Below are positions 8,208 to 17,326 of a stretch of 64,000 bases of DNA, one piece after another. A program made the translations under genes and the position numbers. Each line of letters starts with the position of its first letter. Position 1 is the first letter of the stretch. Source of the stretch: Gallionellaceae bacterium (lineage in GTDB: Bacteria > Pseudomonadota > Gammaproteobacteria > Burkholderiales > Gallionellaceae); assembly GCA_030823955.1 (NCBI GenBank), contig JAVBYO010000027.1:1-64000 (forward strand). The letters are read 5' to 3'. Below the pieces are notes generated by a model. It was not told the origin of the DNA, searched no databases, and was given only the letters and a program-made list of their open reading frames with translations.

Positions 8208-10828
8208 GAGTTCCCTCCCGTCATGCTGCGCCTTGAGTTCTCCTCAATCACCGGAGACATCCCGGATGGTTTTTGTGCATTGAATGATTGGGATGAGACT
8301 ACGCTGCAACCTTGATCTCCGCTCTGTAGCATCAAGCAGAACGCATCTGCCTCATGTTGCTGGTGGAAACGTGCAATGAATAACTTGTAACTTTCAGGAG
8401 AATCTTTGCCTGCTGTGCTGGTATTGATTTGGCGACGCGGAAGAATGGTGCGCCCCTTCATTTGCGCAGGGAAGCGGGTGAGCATATATCGCCATGCGGC
8501 AGCGATGGTATGGTATTCGTATTCCGTCGCAATCTCGACTAGCCAGAATTGTTGGCTGGACCAATCCAAACCGTTGAATTTCTCTTTTCCGGCAACATTT
8601 TTGGCTGGAGTCGATTGTTTTTCCTGTGTCTTGAGTGACATCAGCAGATCGAGACGCAAAGAGAGAGACGGCGGGGTACTTGCAGGTGCCACAGCGCGAA
8701 TTGCGGCAGTATCTGCGGATGTCGTCGCGATGGGGGCAGTAAACTGAGGTGATGCAGATACAGCCACCGTTCTAGGCAAGGGAGGTGAGTTCGGATCTGC
8801 CACGAACTCACCTTTTCCTTTGATTGCCTCTGCCGGCAATACCCCGCAGGTCTGCTGCCCTGCATGCAAGGCAGCACAAAACTCCTCAGCAGCTTTTTTC
8901 TCGGAAAATGTGCTGACGTATAAGCGGTACCAGGAAGAACGCTCTTTTTCTCCAATGGTGACAAGCCCCTGTCTGTGCGGCAGCAGCAGTTTATTTTCGA
9001 GCTGCTTGGGGAAGCGCGCGTTGATATCTCTCCAGGCGGGTAATATGGCTCCCCGGTCGAATATACCGGTGATTTCGACTAGCCAAGATTTGTCGCTGGC
9101 ATCCCATGAGCTGCCCCCCCAATCCAGTCTTTCTATCAGCGCCCGATTGCTCAATCGGGCGGCGAACATCAGGCTGTGCGAAGACTTCATAAAATGTCCG
9201 CTTGCATCGACCGAGGGCCTCTCATTTCCGCCAATCCCGGATTTTCCCTGCTGATTGTCATTCTCGGTCAGGACTGAGCCAAAATCGATCTCTTCTGCCA
9301 GCGGAAGAGGGCGAGTTCCGGTCCCAGGCATGGCATCACCGCTAGGCACTCCCCCTCCCAAAGAACTGAACAGGTCGACCAAGCCGCGGAAACGTTCCAG
9401 ACGGATGTTGTACAGCTCGTCCAGATTTCGCTGGTAAGTACGCTGGGTGTCCAGGATGGACAGATAGTCCACTGCTCCGGACATGAAGGTCTCCTGATTG
9501 TAATTCCATGCCCGCAACGATGACTCGGCGGCCATGTTTTGGGCTTCCTGACGTTTCCCGGTGTAGTTGATCGCACTGAGAGCGTCGTCGACTTCGCGTA
9601 CGGCATCATAGATGACCCTCACATAAGTCTCCAGCAACTCTTCATGGACAGCCTTGGCGAACTCGATTTCCCGTGCACGTTTTCCGCCGTCGAATATCGA
9701 TACCGAAAGATTGGCGATTGTGTTCCAGAAAAGGGCTTGTGGCAGGAACAGCTGCGACATGTACATGCTACCGTAGCCGACCTGTGCGGTCAGATCCAGC
9801 GGCGGCAGAATGCGCGCTCGCGCAACATCGATATCGGCATCGGCTGCCAGCAGACGAGACTCGACGGCACGAACATCCGGTCTGCGCAACAATAAAGCCG
9901 ACGGCACCCCCGGCAGCACCATCGGAAACCTGACCGAGTTCAATCCGCTGTACGAGAGTTTGAGTGCCACCGGCATCGAACCAATCAATGCAGCGAGACG
10001 ATTCAGTATGATTTCGCGTTGCTGGGAGAGTACGGGGATCGAGGAGCGTGCCGCATAGATAGCCGCTTTTTGTTGCTCCATTTCGGTAATGGTGGCATCG
10101 CCTATCTTTAATCGGGCATTGACCGATGCGAGCATCTCGGCCAATGATTTTTCGGTTTCGCGCGCAACCCGCAGACGATCATTGAGCGACAGATACTCGA
10201 TGTAGGTGATCGTGACGCTGGAGGCGATATTTCGTTGCATGTCGTCGCGCTGATAGGTGGCGCGCAACAACTGTAATTCAGCCGACTCATACATGGATGC
10301 AGTCTCGCCCCAGATATCCGGGCGCCAGTCACCCTTTAGGCTGATCTGATTCATGGTTTTCGCGCCGTAGGACGATATTCCATTTCCGAATGAAAGAGGC
10401 AAAGAGAATGCGGGAAGTTTATCGGCGCCAGCTTGGTCAAGCCGGGATTTGCTTTGTGCGATGCGTAGGGTCGCAATTCTGAGATCAGGGTTGTTTGCCA
10501 GAGCGCGATCCATGAGCATGTTCAGCTCTTCGCTTCCCAGCAGACGCCACCATTCGGCCAATGCAGTACTGAACGGCGAAGCGAGTACTGGAGTCAGTGA
10601 CTGCACTGACGCGGGCGGAGAATTTCTGAAATCTGCCACGTCATCGGACGTGGGAGTCTGCGAATACTGCTTAGGTAGCGCGGGGGAAGGAACATCGTAG
10701 CGATCCCGCTTGGCGGCACAACTTGTAAGTAGCGAGGCGAACACTCCTATGAATACAAGACGCTGTAAACACTGGATAAGCGGAACCCGGTGCCGCTTTT
10801 GAAATCGAGCACTTGACGCTATTGGCAT
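8204..10828 (-). CDS. TolC/NodT-family outer membrane lipoprotein with two C-terminal SPOR-like repeats
   Basis: About 874 residues. A signal peptide ends in a lipobox (LLTSC), followed by a NodT-type outer membrane factor with its two repeats (to about residue 480). The C-terminal 340 residues are an extra module with two similar units, each starting W-LVEI and ending with a Cys-rich segment (EEFCAALHAGQQTCGV and DAFCLMLQSGDQGCSV), which resembles SPOR peptidoglycan-binding domains. I chose the ATG at 10828 (AAGAGG just upstream); a GTG at 10855 would add 9 residues. It starts the minus-strand secretion operon and would supply the outer membrane channel. The SPOR-like assignment is pattern-based. 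Confidence 0.82.
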   Translation of the reverse strand: MPIASSARFQKRHRVPLIQCLQRLVFIGVFASLLTSCAAKRDRYDVPSPALPKQYSQTPTSDDVADFRNSPPASVQSLTPVLASPFSTALAEWWRLLGSEELNMLMDRALANNPDLRIATLRIAQSKSRLDQAGADKLPAFSLPLSFGNGISSYGAKTMNQISLKGDWRPDIWGETASMYESAELQLLRATYQRDDMQRNIASSVTITYIEYLSLNDRLRVARETEKSLAEMLASVNARLKIGDATITEMEQQKAAIYAARSSIPVLSQQREIILNRLAALIGSMPVALKLSYSGLNSVRFPMVLPGVPSALLLRRPDVRAVESRLLAADADIDVARARILPPLDLTAQVGYGSMYMSQLFLPQALFWNTIANLSVSIFDGGKRAREIEFAKAVHEELLETYVRVIYDAVREVDDALSAINYTGKRQEAQNMAAESSLRAWNYNQETFMSGAVDYLSILDTQRTYQRNLDELYNIRLERFRGLVDLFSSLGGGVPSGDAMPGTGTRPLPLAEEIDFGSVLTENDNQQGKSGIGGNERPSVDASGHFMKSSHSLMFAARLSNRALIERLDWGGSSWDASDKSWLVEITGIFDRGAILPAWRDINARFPKQLENKLLLPHRQGLVTIGEKERSSWYRLYVSTFSEKKAAEEFCAALHAGQQTCGVLPAEAIKGKGEFVADPNSPPLPRTVAVSASPQFTAPIATTSADTAAIRAVAPASTPPSLSLRLDLLMSLKTQEKQSTPAKNVAGKEKFNGLDWSSQQFWLVEIATEYEYHTIAAAWRYMLTRFPAQMKGRTILPRRQINTSTAGKDSPESYKLFIARFHQQHEADAFCLMLQSGDQGCSVVSSQSFNAQKPSGMSPVIEENSRRSMTGGNS

Positions 10829-11185
10829 ATACCTCTTAACTCTAAAACTCGGCACCTTCTTCTAATTTAATGAAGATTAACGAGTTTTCACCACTCCTAT
10901 TCGATTAATAATATCATAAATATTGTGGGGTGAGATATACCGAGAGCGCTTCAGCAGCGTTTCAGTTTCCACGAAATTTGCCTCGCACCGTTTTGCCATT
11001 ATTGCCGCAGGCACCGTTATAATTCGAGCCAATTAAATATGCCCAATGAATATTTTGACTTCTTACTCCCGCACTTCTAACCAAGCCACATTCATACTCA
11101 TCTTCGCGGTGCCCTCAAAATTCAAAATGGAAAATATTAGCAAATGATGAGTCCTAGTCGATTATTGAGAACCTTGAGCTAGCAT
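10829..11185. other. Divergent intergenic region between secretion operon and HDOD gene
   Basis: About 350 bases without a supportable gene. It must hold the minus-strand promoter for the secretion operon and a plus-strand promoter for the HDOD gene. A TATAAT at 11018-11023 with TTGCCA at 10993-10998 is the best plus-strand candidate, but the 19-base spacer is long. The stretch 10900-10935 is A/T-rich. No repeat or RNA gene is evident. Confidence 0.4.
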
Positions 11186-12166
11186 ATGACGAAAGGCCCC
11201 CACTTCCTGCTCGAACAGATTCTTGTGGCAATCGAGAATGACTCTCTCGTATTGCCAACGTTGCCCGATGTTGCGATTAAGCTCCAAGAGCTGATTGATG
11301 ATCCCCGTGCATCTGCGGATCAGATTGTGCTGACGCTCAACAGTGACCCGTTCATTTCTGCGCAGCTCATTAAGAGTGCGAACGGTGCCGCTTTCGCGGA
11401 TAAACGCCCGGTCGACAATGTGCGCGGAGCCATCAGCCGCTTGGGCTACCATCAAGTGCGCAATCTGGTAATGGCGATCACCATGAACAAGATGTTTTCC
11501 GCCATGACCCCGCTCATCAATCGTCAGATGAAAATAATCTGGGAGCGTAGTCGTGCGGTTGCAGCCGTGAGTTATGTCCTTGCTTCGCATCAACCGCACC
11601 TCTCTCCGGATCAAGCCATGCTGGGCGGGCTAGTGCATCGCATTGGTGTACTGCCTCTTTGTCTTCACATTGAGAAGCTCCATCTGAATTTTACGGAAGA
11701 TGTTTTACAGGAGCTGCTGCAACAGTACACCTCGGCAGTTGGTGCCAAGCTGCTACAGAAATGGCACTTTCCGAACGAACTAGTTGTACTAGTGGGAGAA
11801 TACGAGAAATTGCAGCGTGATTCCCATAATATGCCTACGGCTGACTACACTGACGTCGTTACCTTAGCCAGCCTGCTGCAACAAGACGAAAATCACGCGA
11901 TAACATGGGAACACGTATTGGCCGCCCAGCGACTGGGATTAAGTGAAGAAGACTGCCAAACCTTTACTGAGCGTAACGCCGAGCGTATTACCGCTGTCGC
12001 GGAGATGCTTGGCATTTCCACGGGCGACAAGAAACCGAATAGCGCGACGGAGATTCCATTTCAGACCGCTGCGCCAAAGACACAGGCTATTTCACCAATT
12101 CAGCCCCCCAGAATGCTGTCCTTGCTCCGGGCTTGGCTCGGAAGATTCTGGAATAAGTTGAGTTAG
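11186..12166 (+). CDS. HDOD domain protein
   Basis: 326 residues. An HDOD domain spans about residues 15-215, with the typical opening LPTLPDVAIKLQELIDDPRA and the segment AISRLGYHQVRNLVMAITM. HDOD proteins are HD-related but usually lack the catalytic His-Asp pair; they serve signalling roles. The C-terminal 60 residues (from about 265) are Pro/Thr/Gln-rich and end in a basic, aromatic tail LLRAWLGRFWNKLS, perhaps membrane-associating. Stand-alone gene, no clear operon partner. The ribosome site is weak. Confidence 0.85.
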   Translation: MTKGPHFLLEQILVAIENDSLVLPTLPDVAIKLQELIDDPRASADQIVLTLNSDPFISAQLIKSANGAAFADKRPVDNVRGAISRLGYHQVRNLVMAITMNKMFSAMTPLINRQMKIIWERSRAVAAVSYVLASHQPHLSPDQAMLGGLVHRIGVLPLCLHIEKLHLNFTEDVLQELLQQYTSAVGAKLLQKWHFPNELVVLVGEYEKLQRDSHNMPTADYTDVVTLASLLQQDENHAITWEHVLAAQRLGLSEEDCQTFTERNAERITAVAEMLGISTGDKKPNSATEIPFQTAAPKTQAISPIQPPRMLSLLRAWLGRFWNKLS

Positions 12167-12415
12167 TGGTCTGTTAGGCCCAATTGTGTTGGTGCAGTCG
12201 AATTTATCCTGATTCACTTTGATCCAGGCAAGGCAGGTGACTCATACAAGATGACGGTCTTTTTCGTCAGCACCTCGCCCTACTTCCGAATCATTCAAGC
12301 CCATCCCCCTTTGGAGTGATTGACCGGCTGTCCACGCTTAAGTCTAATGACCCCGTTCCGATGCCCTCGCAAAAGAGGGCAGTAGACTCGAATAATCCCA
12401 AAGGACACGCTTGCC

Positions 12416-13036
12416 ATGAAACCAGAAGAGCATTGGAATCAGGTTTACGAGACCAAAACCAGCGACAGTGTGAGTTGGTTTCAGGAACATGCCGAGCAGT
12501 CTTTGCGACTGATCCGGGCAACAGGGGTGCCGAACTCGGCCTCCATCATCGATGTGGGCGGTGGCGCTTCCACGCTGGTGGACGATTTGTTGCTGGACGG
12601 TTATCACTCGCTGAGTGTGCTGGATCTTTCCGCTAAAGCTCTGGCTGCCGCACAACAGCGGCTCGGCCCGCGTGCCGGCGAGGTTCGCTGGATAGAAGCC
12701 GATATCACCCGCGCGACGCTGCCCGCACATGCCTACGACATCTGGCATGACCGCGCGGTGTTCCATTTCCTCACTGCACCGGAACAGCGGCGGGCTTATG
12801 TCGATACCGTGCTGCGCGCGGTCAAACCGGGCGGTCATGTGATCGTGGCGACATTCGCCGAAGACGGCCCGCTCCAATGCAGCGGCCTGCCGGTCATGCG
12901 TTACAGCGCAACTGGACTGCATACCGAGTTCGGAGCACCGTTCACGCTGCTCCAGCACGAACGGGAGGAGCACCTCACACCTTCGGGCTCGGTACAGCGT
13001 TTCGTCTATTGTTATTGCCGCAAGAACAACGCTTAG
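12416..13036 (+). CDS. Class I SAM-dependent methyltransferase
   Basis: 206 residues with SAM-binding motif I (SIIDVGGGASTLVDDLL), an acidic second-strand end (SVLDLS) and motif around WIEADIT, the usual Rossmann methyltransferase arrangement. The start HWNQVYETK and the motif WHDRAVFHFLT match a common family of small methyltransferases found in proteobacteria; some act on thiols or metalloids, but the substrate here is not shown. It lies 10 bases upstream of a thioredoxin gene and probably shares its transcript. Confidence 0.82.
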   Translation: MKPEEHWNQVYETKTSDSVSWFQEHAEQSLRLIRATGVPNSASIIDVGGGASTLVDDLLLDGYHSLSVLDLSAKALAAAQQRLGPRAGEVRWIEADITRATLPAHAYDIWHDRAVFHFLTAPEQRRAYVDTVLRAVKPGGHVIVATFAEDGPLQCSGLPVMRYSATGLHTEFGAPFTLLQHEREEHLTPSGSVQRFVYCYCRKNNA

Positions 13037-13046
13037 AAAGAGGCCC

Positions 13047-13412
13047 ATGACTGACTTTTCATACAATGTGGAAGAAGAGAACTTTGAGGAACGTGTGGTG
13101 GCGCGTTCGCATGAGATTCCGGTGCTGATGGATATCAGCGCGGAATGGTGTGCCCCGTGCCGGGTACTCGCGCCGCTGCTGCACAAGATGGTCTTTGCCT
13201 ATGACGGCAAGTTCGTGCTGGGTATCGTGGATGCGGACGAGAACATGAAGATCGCCGGACGGCACAAGGTGCGGGGTTTTCCCACCGTGGTGGCCTACAG
13301 TCACGGCGCGGAGATCGACCGCTTCCACAGCGCGCAGACCGAGGGATTTCTGCGCGAATTCATCGACCGCGTGATCGAACGGCACCACGCCGCCGCAGAG
13401 ATCAAGTCTTAG
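13047..13412 (+). CDS. Thioredoxin-family protein
   Basis: 121 residues, no signal peptide, with the active site AEWCAPCR near residues 32-38 and the cis-Pro region GFPTVVAY. This is a cytoplasmic disulfide reductase of the thioredoxin family; the length and N-terminal extension (MTDFSYNVEEENFEERV) resemble the TrxA-like domain of CnoX/YbbN rather than classical TrxA, though the TPR part is absent. The 3' end overlaps the convergent gene at 13402 by 11 bases. Confidence 0.85.
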   Translation: MTDFSYNVEEENFEERVVARSHEIPVLMDISAEWCAPCRVLAPLLHKMVFAYDGKFVLGIVDADENMKIAGRHKVRGFPTVVAYSHGAEIDRFHSAQTEGFLREFIDRVIERHHAAAEIKS

Positions 13413-13827
13413 CTGCCGCGCCCTGCGCCAGCACCTTGCACAGATGCTCCTCGGGCGGGTTGAGCGCGCAGCGCGCGACCGCTTGAAACAGATGTTGCAC
13501 TTCTTCCAGACTGAACACCGCCAACAAACGATTGGCAGTCTCCGTTTCCAGCGGCACCATGCGCGACTGGCCGTCCGGCAGGTCAAAACGAAAACCGGCC
13601 AACTGTTTGAGACCGCCTCGCTCCTCGCTTAGCAAGCGTGCCTGCTCACGCTCCAACGCCGCATACCGTTCCTCCAGCGCATCTTCCACCGTATCACCGA
13701 TGTCTTCCGGGACTGCCACGACGAATCCCAGCGCATCGTCCTGCAAGCTGCAGCTCACTTCCTGGCTTTGGGCATACTCGACGAACGCATCGCGCAGCGC
13801 GGGGGAAAAAAAGATATATTCGATCAT
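13402..13827 (-). CDS. Hypothetical protein, 141 residues
   Basis: Acidic cytoplasmic protein of unknown function, starting MIEYIFFSPALRDAFVEYAQ. The middle (about 55-75) is a charged, probably coiled-coil helix (EERYAALEREQARLLSEE); the segment PDGQSRMVPLETETANRLLA may form a small domain. Two Cys are present (CSLQ, RCALNPPEEHLC). It precedes the rhodanese gene on the same strand by about 25 bases and may be co-transcribed. Confidence 0.7.
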   Translation of the reverse strand: MIEYIFFSPALRDAFVEYAQSQEVSCSLQDDALGFVVAVPEDIGDTVEDALEERYAALEREQARLLSEERGGLKQLAGFRFDLPDGQSRMVPLETETANRLLAVFSLEEVQHLFQAVARCALNPPEEHLCKVLAQGAAAKT

Positions 13828-13852
13828 GTTTTCTTCCGCGTGATCAGTTGGT

Positions 13853-14314
13853 TTAGGGTCTACGCTGCGCGGGACTCACACGCGGCGCAAGCAGGACATC
13901 GACGGCATCCGCATCCAGCACGCGCCCTAGTCCATCCTGCAAAGGTTGTTCGTAGTCGTTCCAGCCGCGCACACCGGTCTTGAGTGAAACAACGTTGACG
14001 AAGCCCATGGCGGTCATCACGTCGGCGGCCAGCAGAGAACGTTTACCCGAACGGCAGATCACCACGATCTCGCGCTCGCGACCACTCGCCAGCTCCGGTA
14101 CCGTCTCGTCATAATCCCATGCGCAGGACTGTTCCAGTATCCCGCGCGGCACATTGATCGCACCGGGGATATGCAAGGTATTGAACTCTGCCGGTTCGCG
14201 CACATCCAGCAGCAGCGGCTGCTTTCCCGCAGCCAGCATCCTGCTCAGATCCCACGGCAGAACCTCTCCCACCCGTGTAGCCGCATCGGCGACCAGATCA
14301 TCGTAACTTTTCAT
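13853..14314 (-). CDS. Rhodanese-like sulfurtransferase
   Basis: 153 residues. A rhodanese domain occupies about residues 25-125 with the conserved LLLDVREPAEF start, HIPGAINVP and active-site loop VICRSGKRSLLAA holding the catalytic Cys. I chose the ATG at 14314 because GGAGG lies 6 bases upstream; the open frame extends further but unsupported. The N-terminal helix (DDLVADAATRVGEVLPWDLS) matches rhodaneses often found by molybdopterin or sulfur genes. A role in sulfur handling for cofactor synthesis is inference from context. Confidence 0.87.
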   Translation of the reverse strand: MKSYDDLVADAATRVGEVLPWDLSRMLAAGKQPLLLDVREPAEFNTLHIPGAINVPRGILEQSCAWDYDETVPELASGREREIVVICRSGKRSLLAADVMTAMGFVNVVSLKTGVRGWNDYEQPLQDGLGRVLDADAVDVLLAPRVSPAQRRP

Positions 14315-14325
14315 CGGCACCTCCC

Positions 14326-14871
14326 TCATGGTCTCGGTTTGGCATGTGCCGGACGAAATACCGCACACTGTGTCGCATCGGTCTCCAGATAGCTGCCCCC
14401 AATCAGGTCGATGCAATACGGCACGGCGGGGAACACGGCATTCAGGCAATCGTCGATGGCCGAAGGTTTGCCGGGCAGATTGATGATGAGGCATTGGCCG
14501 CGCACACCCGCCGTCTGGCGCGACAGGATCGCGGTGGGTACGACTTGCAGCGAGGCACTGCGCATCAGTTCACCGAAGCCCGGCATCATCTTTTCGCACA
14601 CTGCTTCGGTCGCTTCCGGTGTCACGTCGCGCAGGGCGGGGCCGGTGCCGCCGGTGGTGACGATAAGGCTACATCCGGCAATGTCGCTCAATTCGATGAG
14701 GGTCGTTTCGATCAGCGACTGTTCGTCGGGAATGACCCGCGCCACCGCTTGCCACGGGCTGCGCAACACCCGTGTGAACCAGGCCTGCATGGCTGGCCCG
14801 CCTTTGTCCTCATATTCTCCACTACTGGCGCGGTCGGAGATAGTGAGAAAACCGATCTTTGCTGCGCTCAT
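14326..14871 (-). CDS. mogA: Molybdopterin adenylyltransferase MogA
   Basis: 181 residues from the ATG at 14871 (GGGAG upstream; an earlier in-frame start would add 11 residues of poor fit). MogA adenylates molybdopterin with ATP before molybdenum insertion. The sequence shows the MoaB/MogA fold markers IGFLTISDRASSGEY, the TTGGTGPALRDVTPEAT loop and INLPGKPSAI near the end. It sits between moeA and a rhodanese on the same strand, in a cluster serving Moco synthesis, which SoeA in this window would need. Confidence 0.92.
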   Translation of the reverse strand: MSAAKIGFLTISDRASSGEYEDKGGPAMQAWFTRVLRSPWQAVARVIPDEQSLIETTLIELSDIAGCSLIVTTGGTGPALRDVTPEATEAVCEKMMPGFGELMRSASLQVVPTAILSRQTAGVRGQCLIINLPGKPSAIDDCLNAVFPAVPYCIDLIGGSYLETDATQCAVFRPAHAKPRP

Positions 14872-14928
14872 TCGTTGCTCCCGATTGCTGTGGCATAGCG
14901 CCAATTAAATTTAAACGCCCTGCGTGAT

Positions 14929-16164
14929 TCAGGGCATCCCGTGGTGCGCCTGAAACGCCGTGCCCTCAAGCAACTGTACGGTCACGCTGCTGTTCGCGGC
15001 CAGCCCCTCGCTTCCAGCGGCCACGACCAGCAAGCCATCTGCCTGCGCCATCGAAGACAACATACCGCTGCCCTGCGCACCGGTCGAGATAGCGATATAA
15101 CCGTCCGCATCCCGATCCAATGTCACGCGAATGAATTCACTGCGCCCGGGCCGGTGTTTGATCTGATGCGCCAGCCGCGCCGTGACGGTGCGGCGATAAA
15201 GACGCCGGTGTCCCATGATGCAACGCAACGCGGGCAACACGAATTGCTCGAAACACACCATGCTCGACACCGGGTTTCCCGGCAGGCCAAACACCCATGT
15301 CAACGGCGCAACGCCGAAGGTCATCGGATGTCCCGGCTTCATCGCCACGCCCCAGAATTTCATCTGCACACCCAATGCCTCCAGCGTCGGACGCACGTAA
15401 TCGTGCACGCCGACCGAAGTGCCGCCGGACACCAATAACACATCGTGCTGCAATCCCTGTTGCAGTGCGGCGCGCAACGCTTCCGGCTGGTCACGCGCGA
15501 TACCGAGCAAGACCGGTTCGATCCCCAGCGCCTGCACCTGCGCCATCAGCGCATAACTGTTGGCATCGGGTATCTTGTTCGCGTCGAAGGGCTCATCCAG
15601 ACCTTCCAACTCATCTCCGGTGGAAAGGATCGCCACGCTGGGCTGGCGATACACCTGCACAGCGGCACGTTTCACCATCGCCAGCAACCCAACCACCCCC
15701 GGTGTGATCTCGCTGCCACACTTGAGCACCGTTGCGCCGTCAGACATACTTTCGCCGCGCACACGAATGTCGTTACCCGGCTTCACGCTGCACTTGATCT
15801 GCACCCGGCTGTCCGCCAGGGCCTGTGTATCCTCCACACGTATCACCGCATCCGCCCCAGCGGGCACCGGGGCACCGGTCATGATGCGCGCGCATTGCCC
15901 GGCAGCGAGAGTGTTACGCGGCATCTCCCCGGCTTTGATGTCTTCGATCACTTCCAACACAGCGGGAGCGTTGGCCACGTCCGCGCTGCGCAGGGCAAAG
16001 CCGTCCATCGCCGACACGTCGTAAGGCGGCTGATCACGATTGGCCTGCACCTCTTCTGCCAGCACACGCCCCAATGCGCGTTGCAGAGCCACCGACTCCG
16101 AACCCAGCTGCCTTACCGCGTCGACGATACATCCTTGCGCCGCCGCCACTGTCATCTCGTTCAC
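14929..16164 (-). CDS. moeA: Molybdopterin molybdenumtransferase MoeA
   Basis: 411 residues, the normal MoeA length. It inserts molybdate into adenylylated molybdopterin. Seen: PYDVSAMDGFALR (N-terminal part), RIMTGAPVPAGADAV, VAILSTGDEL, LLVSGGTSVGVHDY and GLPGNPVSSMVCF, the standard MoeA motifs, and a C-terminal domain IV. The start overlaps the mobA stop by 4 bases, so mobB-mobA-moeA are translationally coupled. Confidence 0.95.
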   Translation of the reverse strand: MNEMTVAAAQGCIVDAVRQLGSESVALQRALGRVLAEEVQANRDQPPYDVSAMDGFALRSADVANAPAVLEVIEDIKAGEMPRNTLAAGQCARIMTGAPVPAGADAVIRVEDTQALADSRVQIKCSVKPGNDIRVRGESMSDGATVLKCGSEITPGVVGLLAMVKRAAVQVYRQPSVAILSTGDELEGLDEPFDANKIPDANSYALMAQVQALGIEPVLLGIARDQPEALRAALQQGLQHDVLLVSGGTSVGVHDYVRPTLEALGVQMKFWGVAMKPGHPMTFGVAPLTWVFGLPGNPVSSMVCFEQFVLPALRCIMGHRRLYRRTVTARLAHQIKHRPGRSEFIRVTLDRDADGYIAISTGAQGSGMLSSMAQADGLLVVAAGSEGLAANSSVTVQLLEGTAFQAHHGMP

Positions 16165-16844
16165 TTCGTATACTCCCGTGCCACCGCATAATCCTGCGGT
16201 GTATCCAGATCAAAAAAACTGCGCAATGACGCATCGAATTTCAACAGCTCGTCCTCGGCCACATGACATACATCCAAACTTTTCAACGCACCGGTCAGAC
16301 TCCTATTGCCGTTCGCCAGGCTTTCCCGCAACAGCGGCAACGCCCGCCGCGCATAGAACGCCGCCAGTGGCTGTGCATGTCCCCCCACCACAGGAACCAC
16401 GGCATGGTGGTCTGCGCGCAGACTCGCCAGATGTTTGATGAGTGCCGGTGCGACGAACGGCATGTCACAAGCCACCACAAAAGCCCACGGCGTTGTAACG
16501 ACTTCCAAGGCACTGATGAGACCGACCAGCGGCCCGCCATACAACCCTGTTGACTCATTTCGCAGCGCATCACCTGTAGGAGCGAGCCCTGCTCGCGAAT
16601 GAGAAAAATCATCGCGAGCAGAGCTCGCTCCTACATCAGACTGCGAGACATCACAAATCTGCGGCAATACCACATCGCTCCGCAATTCACGCACACTTAC
16701 CAAGGTCTGCACAAACAAAGGCTGCACACCGGCGATCACGCTTTGCAACAAGGTCTCGCCGTTGAACGGCAAAACGGCTTTGTCCTGCCCCATACGTTTC
16801 GACTCGCCACCCGCGAGAATGATGGCGGTACAATCCGCGATCAT
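16161..16844 (-). CDS. mobA: Molybdenum cofactor guanylyltransferase MobA, with an in-frame repeat insertion
   Basis: 227 residues. MobA joins GMP to Mo-molybdopterin. The nucleotide-binding start AIILAGGESKRMGQDKAVLPF and VVACDMPFVAP are canonical. Between the regions for RELRSDV and STGLYGGPLVGL lies an insert of roughly 30-35 residues that is absent from typical MobA and is encoded by a palindromic REP-like pair at 16575-16635; the frame is preserved. The insert sits before the GP-L-GL loop, so the enzyme may tolerate it as a surface loop. Overlaps mobB and moeA by 4 bases each. Confidence 0.93.
   Translation of the reverse strand: MIADCTAIILAGGESKRMGQDKAVLPFNGETLLQSVIAGVQPLFVQTLVSVRELRSDVVLPQICDVSQSDVGASSARDDFSHSRAGLAPTGDALRNESTGLYGGPLVGLISALEVVTTPWAFVVACDMPFVAPALIKHLASLRADHHAVVPVVGGHAQPLAAFYARRALPLLRESLANGNRSLTGALKSLDVCHVAEDELLKFDASLRSFFDLDTPQDYAVAREYTK
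16575..16635. repeat. REP/REPIN-like inverted repeat inside mobA
   Basis: Two 24-base arms (16575-16598 and 16612-16635) starting TGTAGGAGCGAGC are near-perfect inverted copies with one mismatch, separated by a 13-base A-rich spacer. This resembles REP sequences paired as REPINs in proteobacteria. It is unusual because it is inside a reading frame. Confidence 0.85.
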
Positions 16845-17326
16845 CCTCGCACCTGCGCCAAAATGAATTGCGCGATGTTATCCACATCATCCGGCACGAA
16901 ATGCGGCAGATATGGATGTACCGTCGCCACATCCGTCACCAGTGCAACCAGTCCCTCATTGCAACGCGGCACGATAGAACACGCCGCACGCAACACTTCG
17001 ATCTTGGGACAATCCGCCTGCGAAAAACTTTCCGCCAGCACCAGATCGACATCGCTGAAATAACGCTGCGCCAACAACAGCGGATCATGCGGCGCGGACA
17101 TATCAACCACCAGTTGCAGTGCCTGCGGCGTGACCAACATACTCGCCACCGCCCCCGCCTGCTTGAAGCGCCAGCTATCCTTGCCCGGCGTATCCAGCGG
17201 CACTTGATGATGCGTGTGTTTAATGGTTGCGACTTTCAGCCCTGCCCTATTCAGTACGGGCAGCAACTTTTCGATCAGCGTAGTCTTGCCGGAGCCGGAG
17301 GGGCCGACGATGGCGATGAGTTTCAT
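16841..17326 (-). CDS. mobB: Molybdopterin-guanine dinucleotide biosynthesis protein MobB
   Basis: 161 residues with the P-loop GPSGSGKTTLIEKLLPVL at the N-terminus, the KHTHHQVPLDTPGKDSWRF segment and the LVLAESFS stretch typical of MobB. MobB is a GTP-binding helper of MobA, not essential in E. coli. It overlaps the hydrolase gene upstream and mobA downstream by 4 bases each. Confidence 0.93.
   Translation of the reverse strand: MKLIAIVGPSGSGKTTLIEKLLPVLNRAGLKVATIKHTHHQVPLDTPGKDSWRFKQAGAVASMLVTPQALQLVVDMSAPHDPLLLAQRYFSDVDLVLAESFSQADCPKIEVLRAACSIVPRCNEGLVALVTDVATVHPYLPHFVPDDVDNIAQFILAQVRG

Noticed and set aside
16575-16635. Transposon or insertion sequence in mobA
   Set aside because: No transposase or target duplication; the element is a paired REP-like palindrome.
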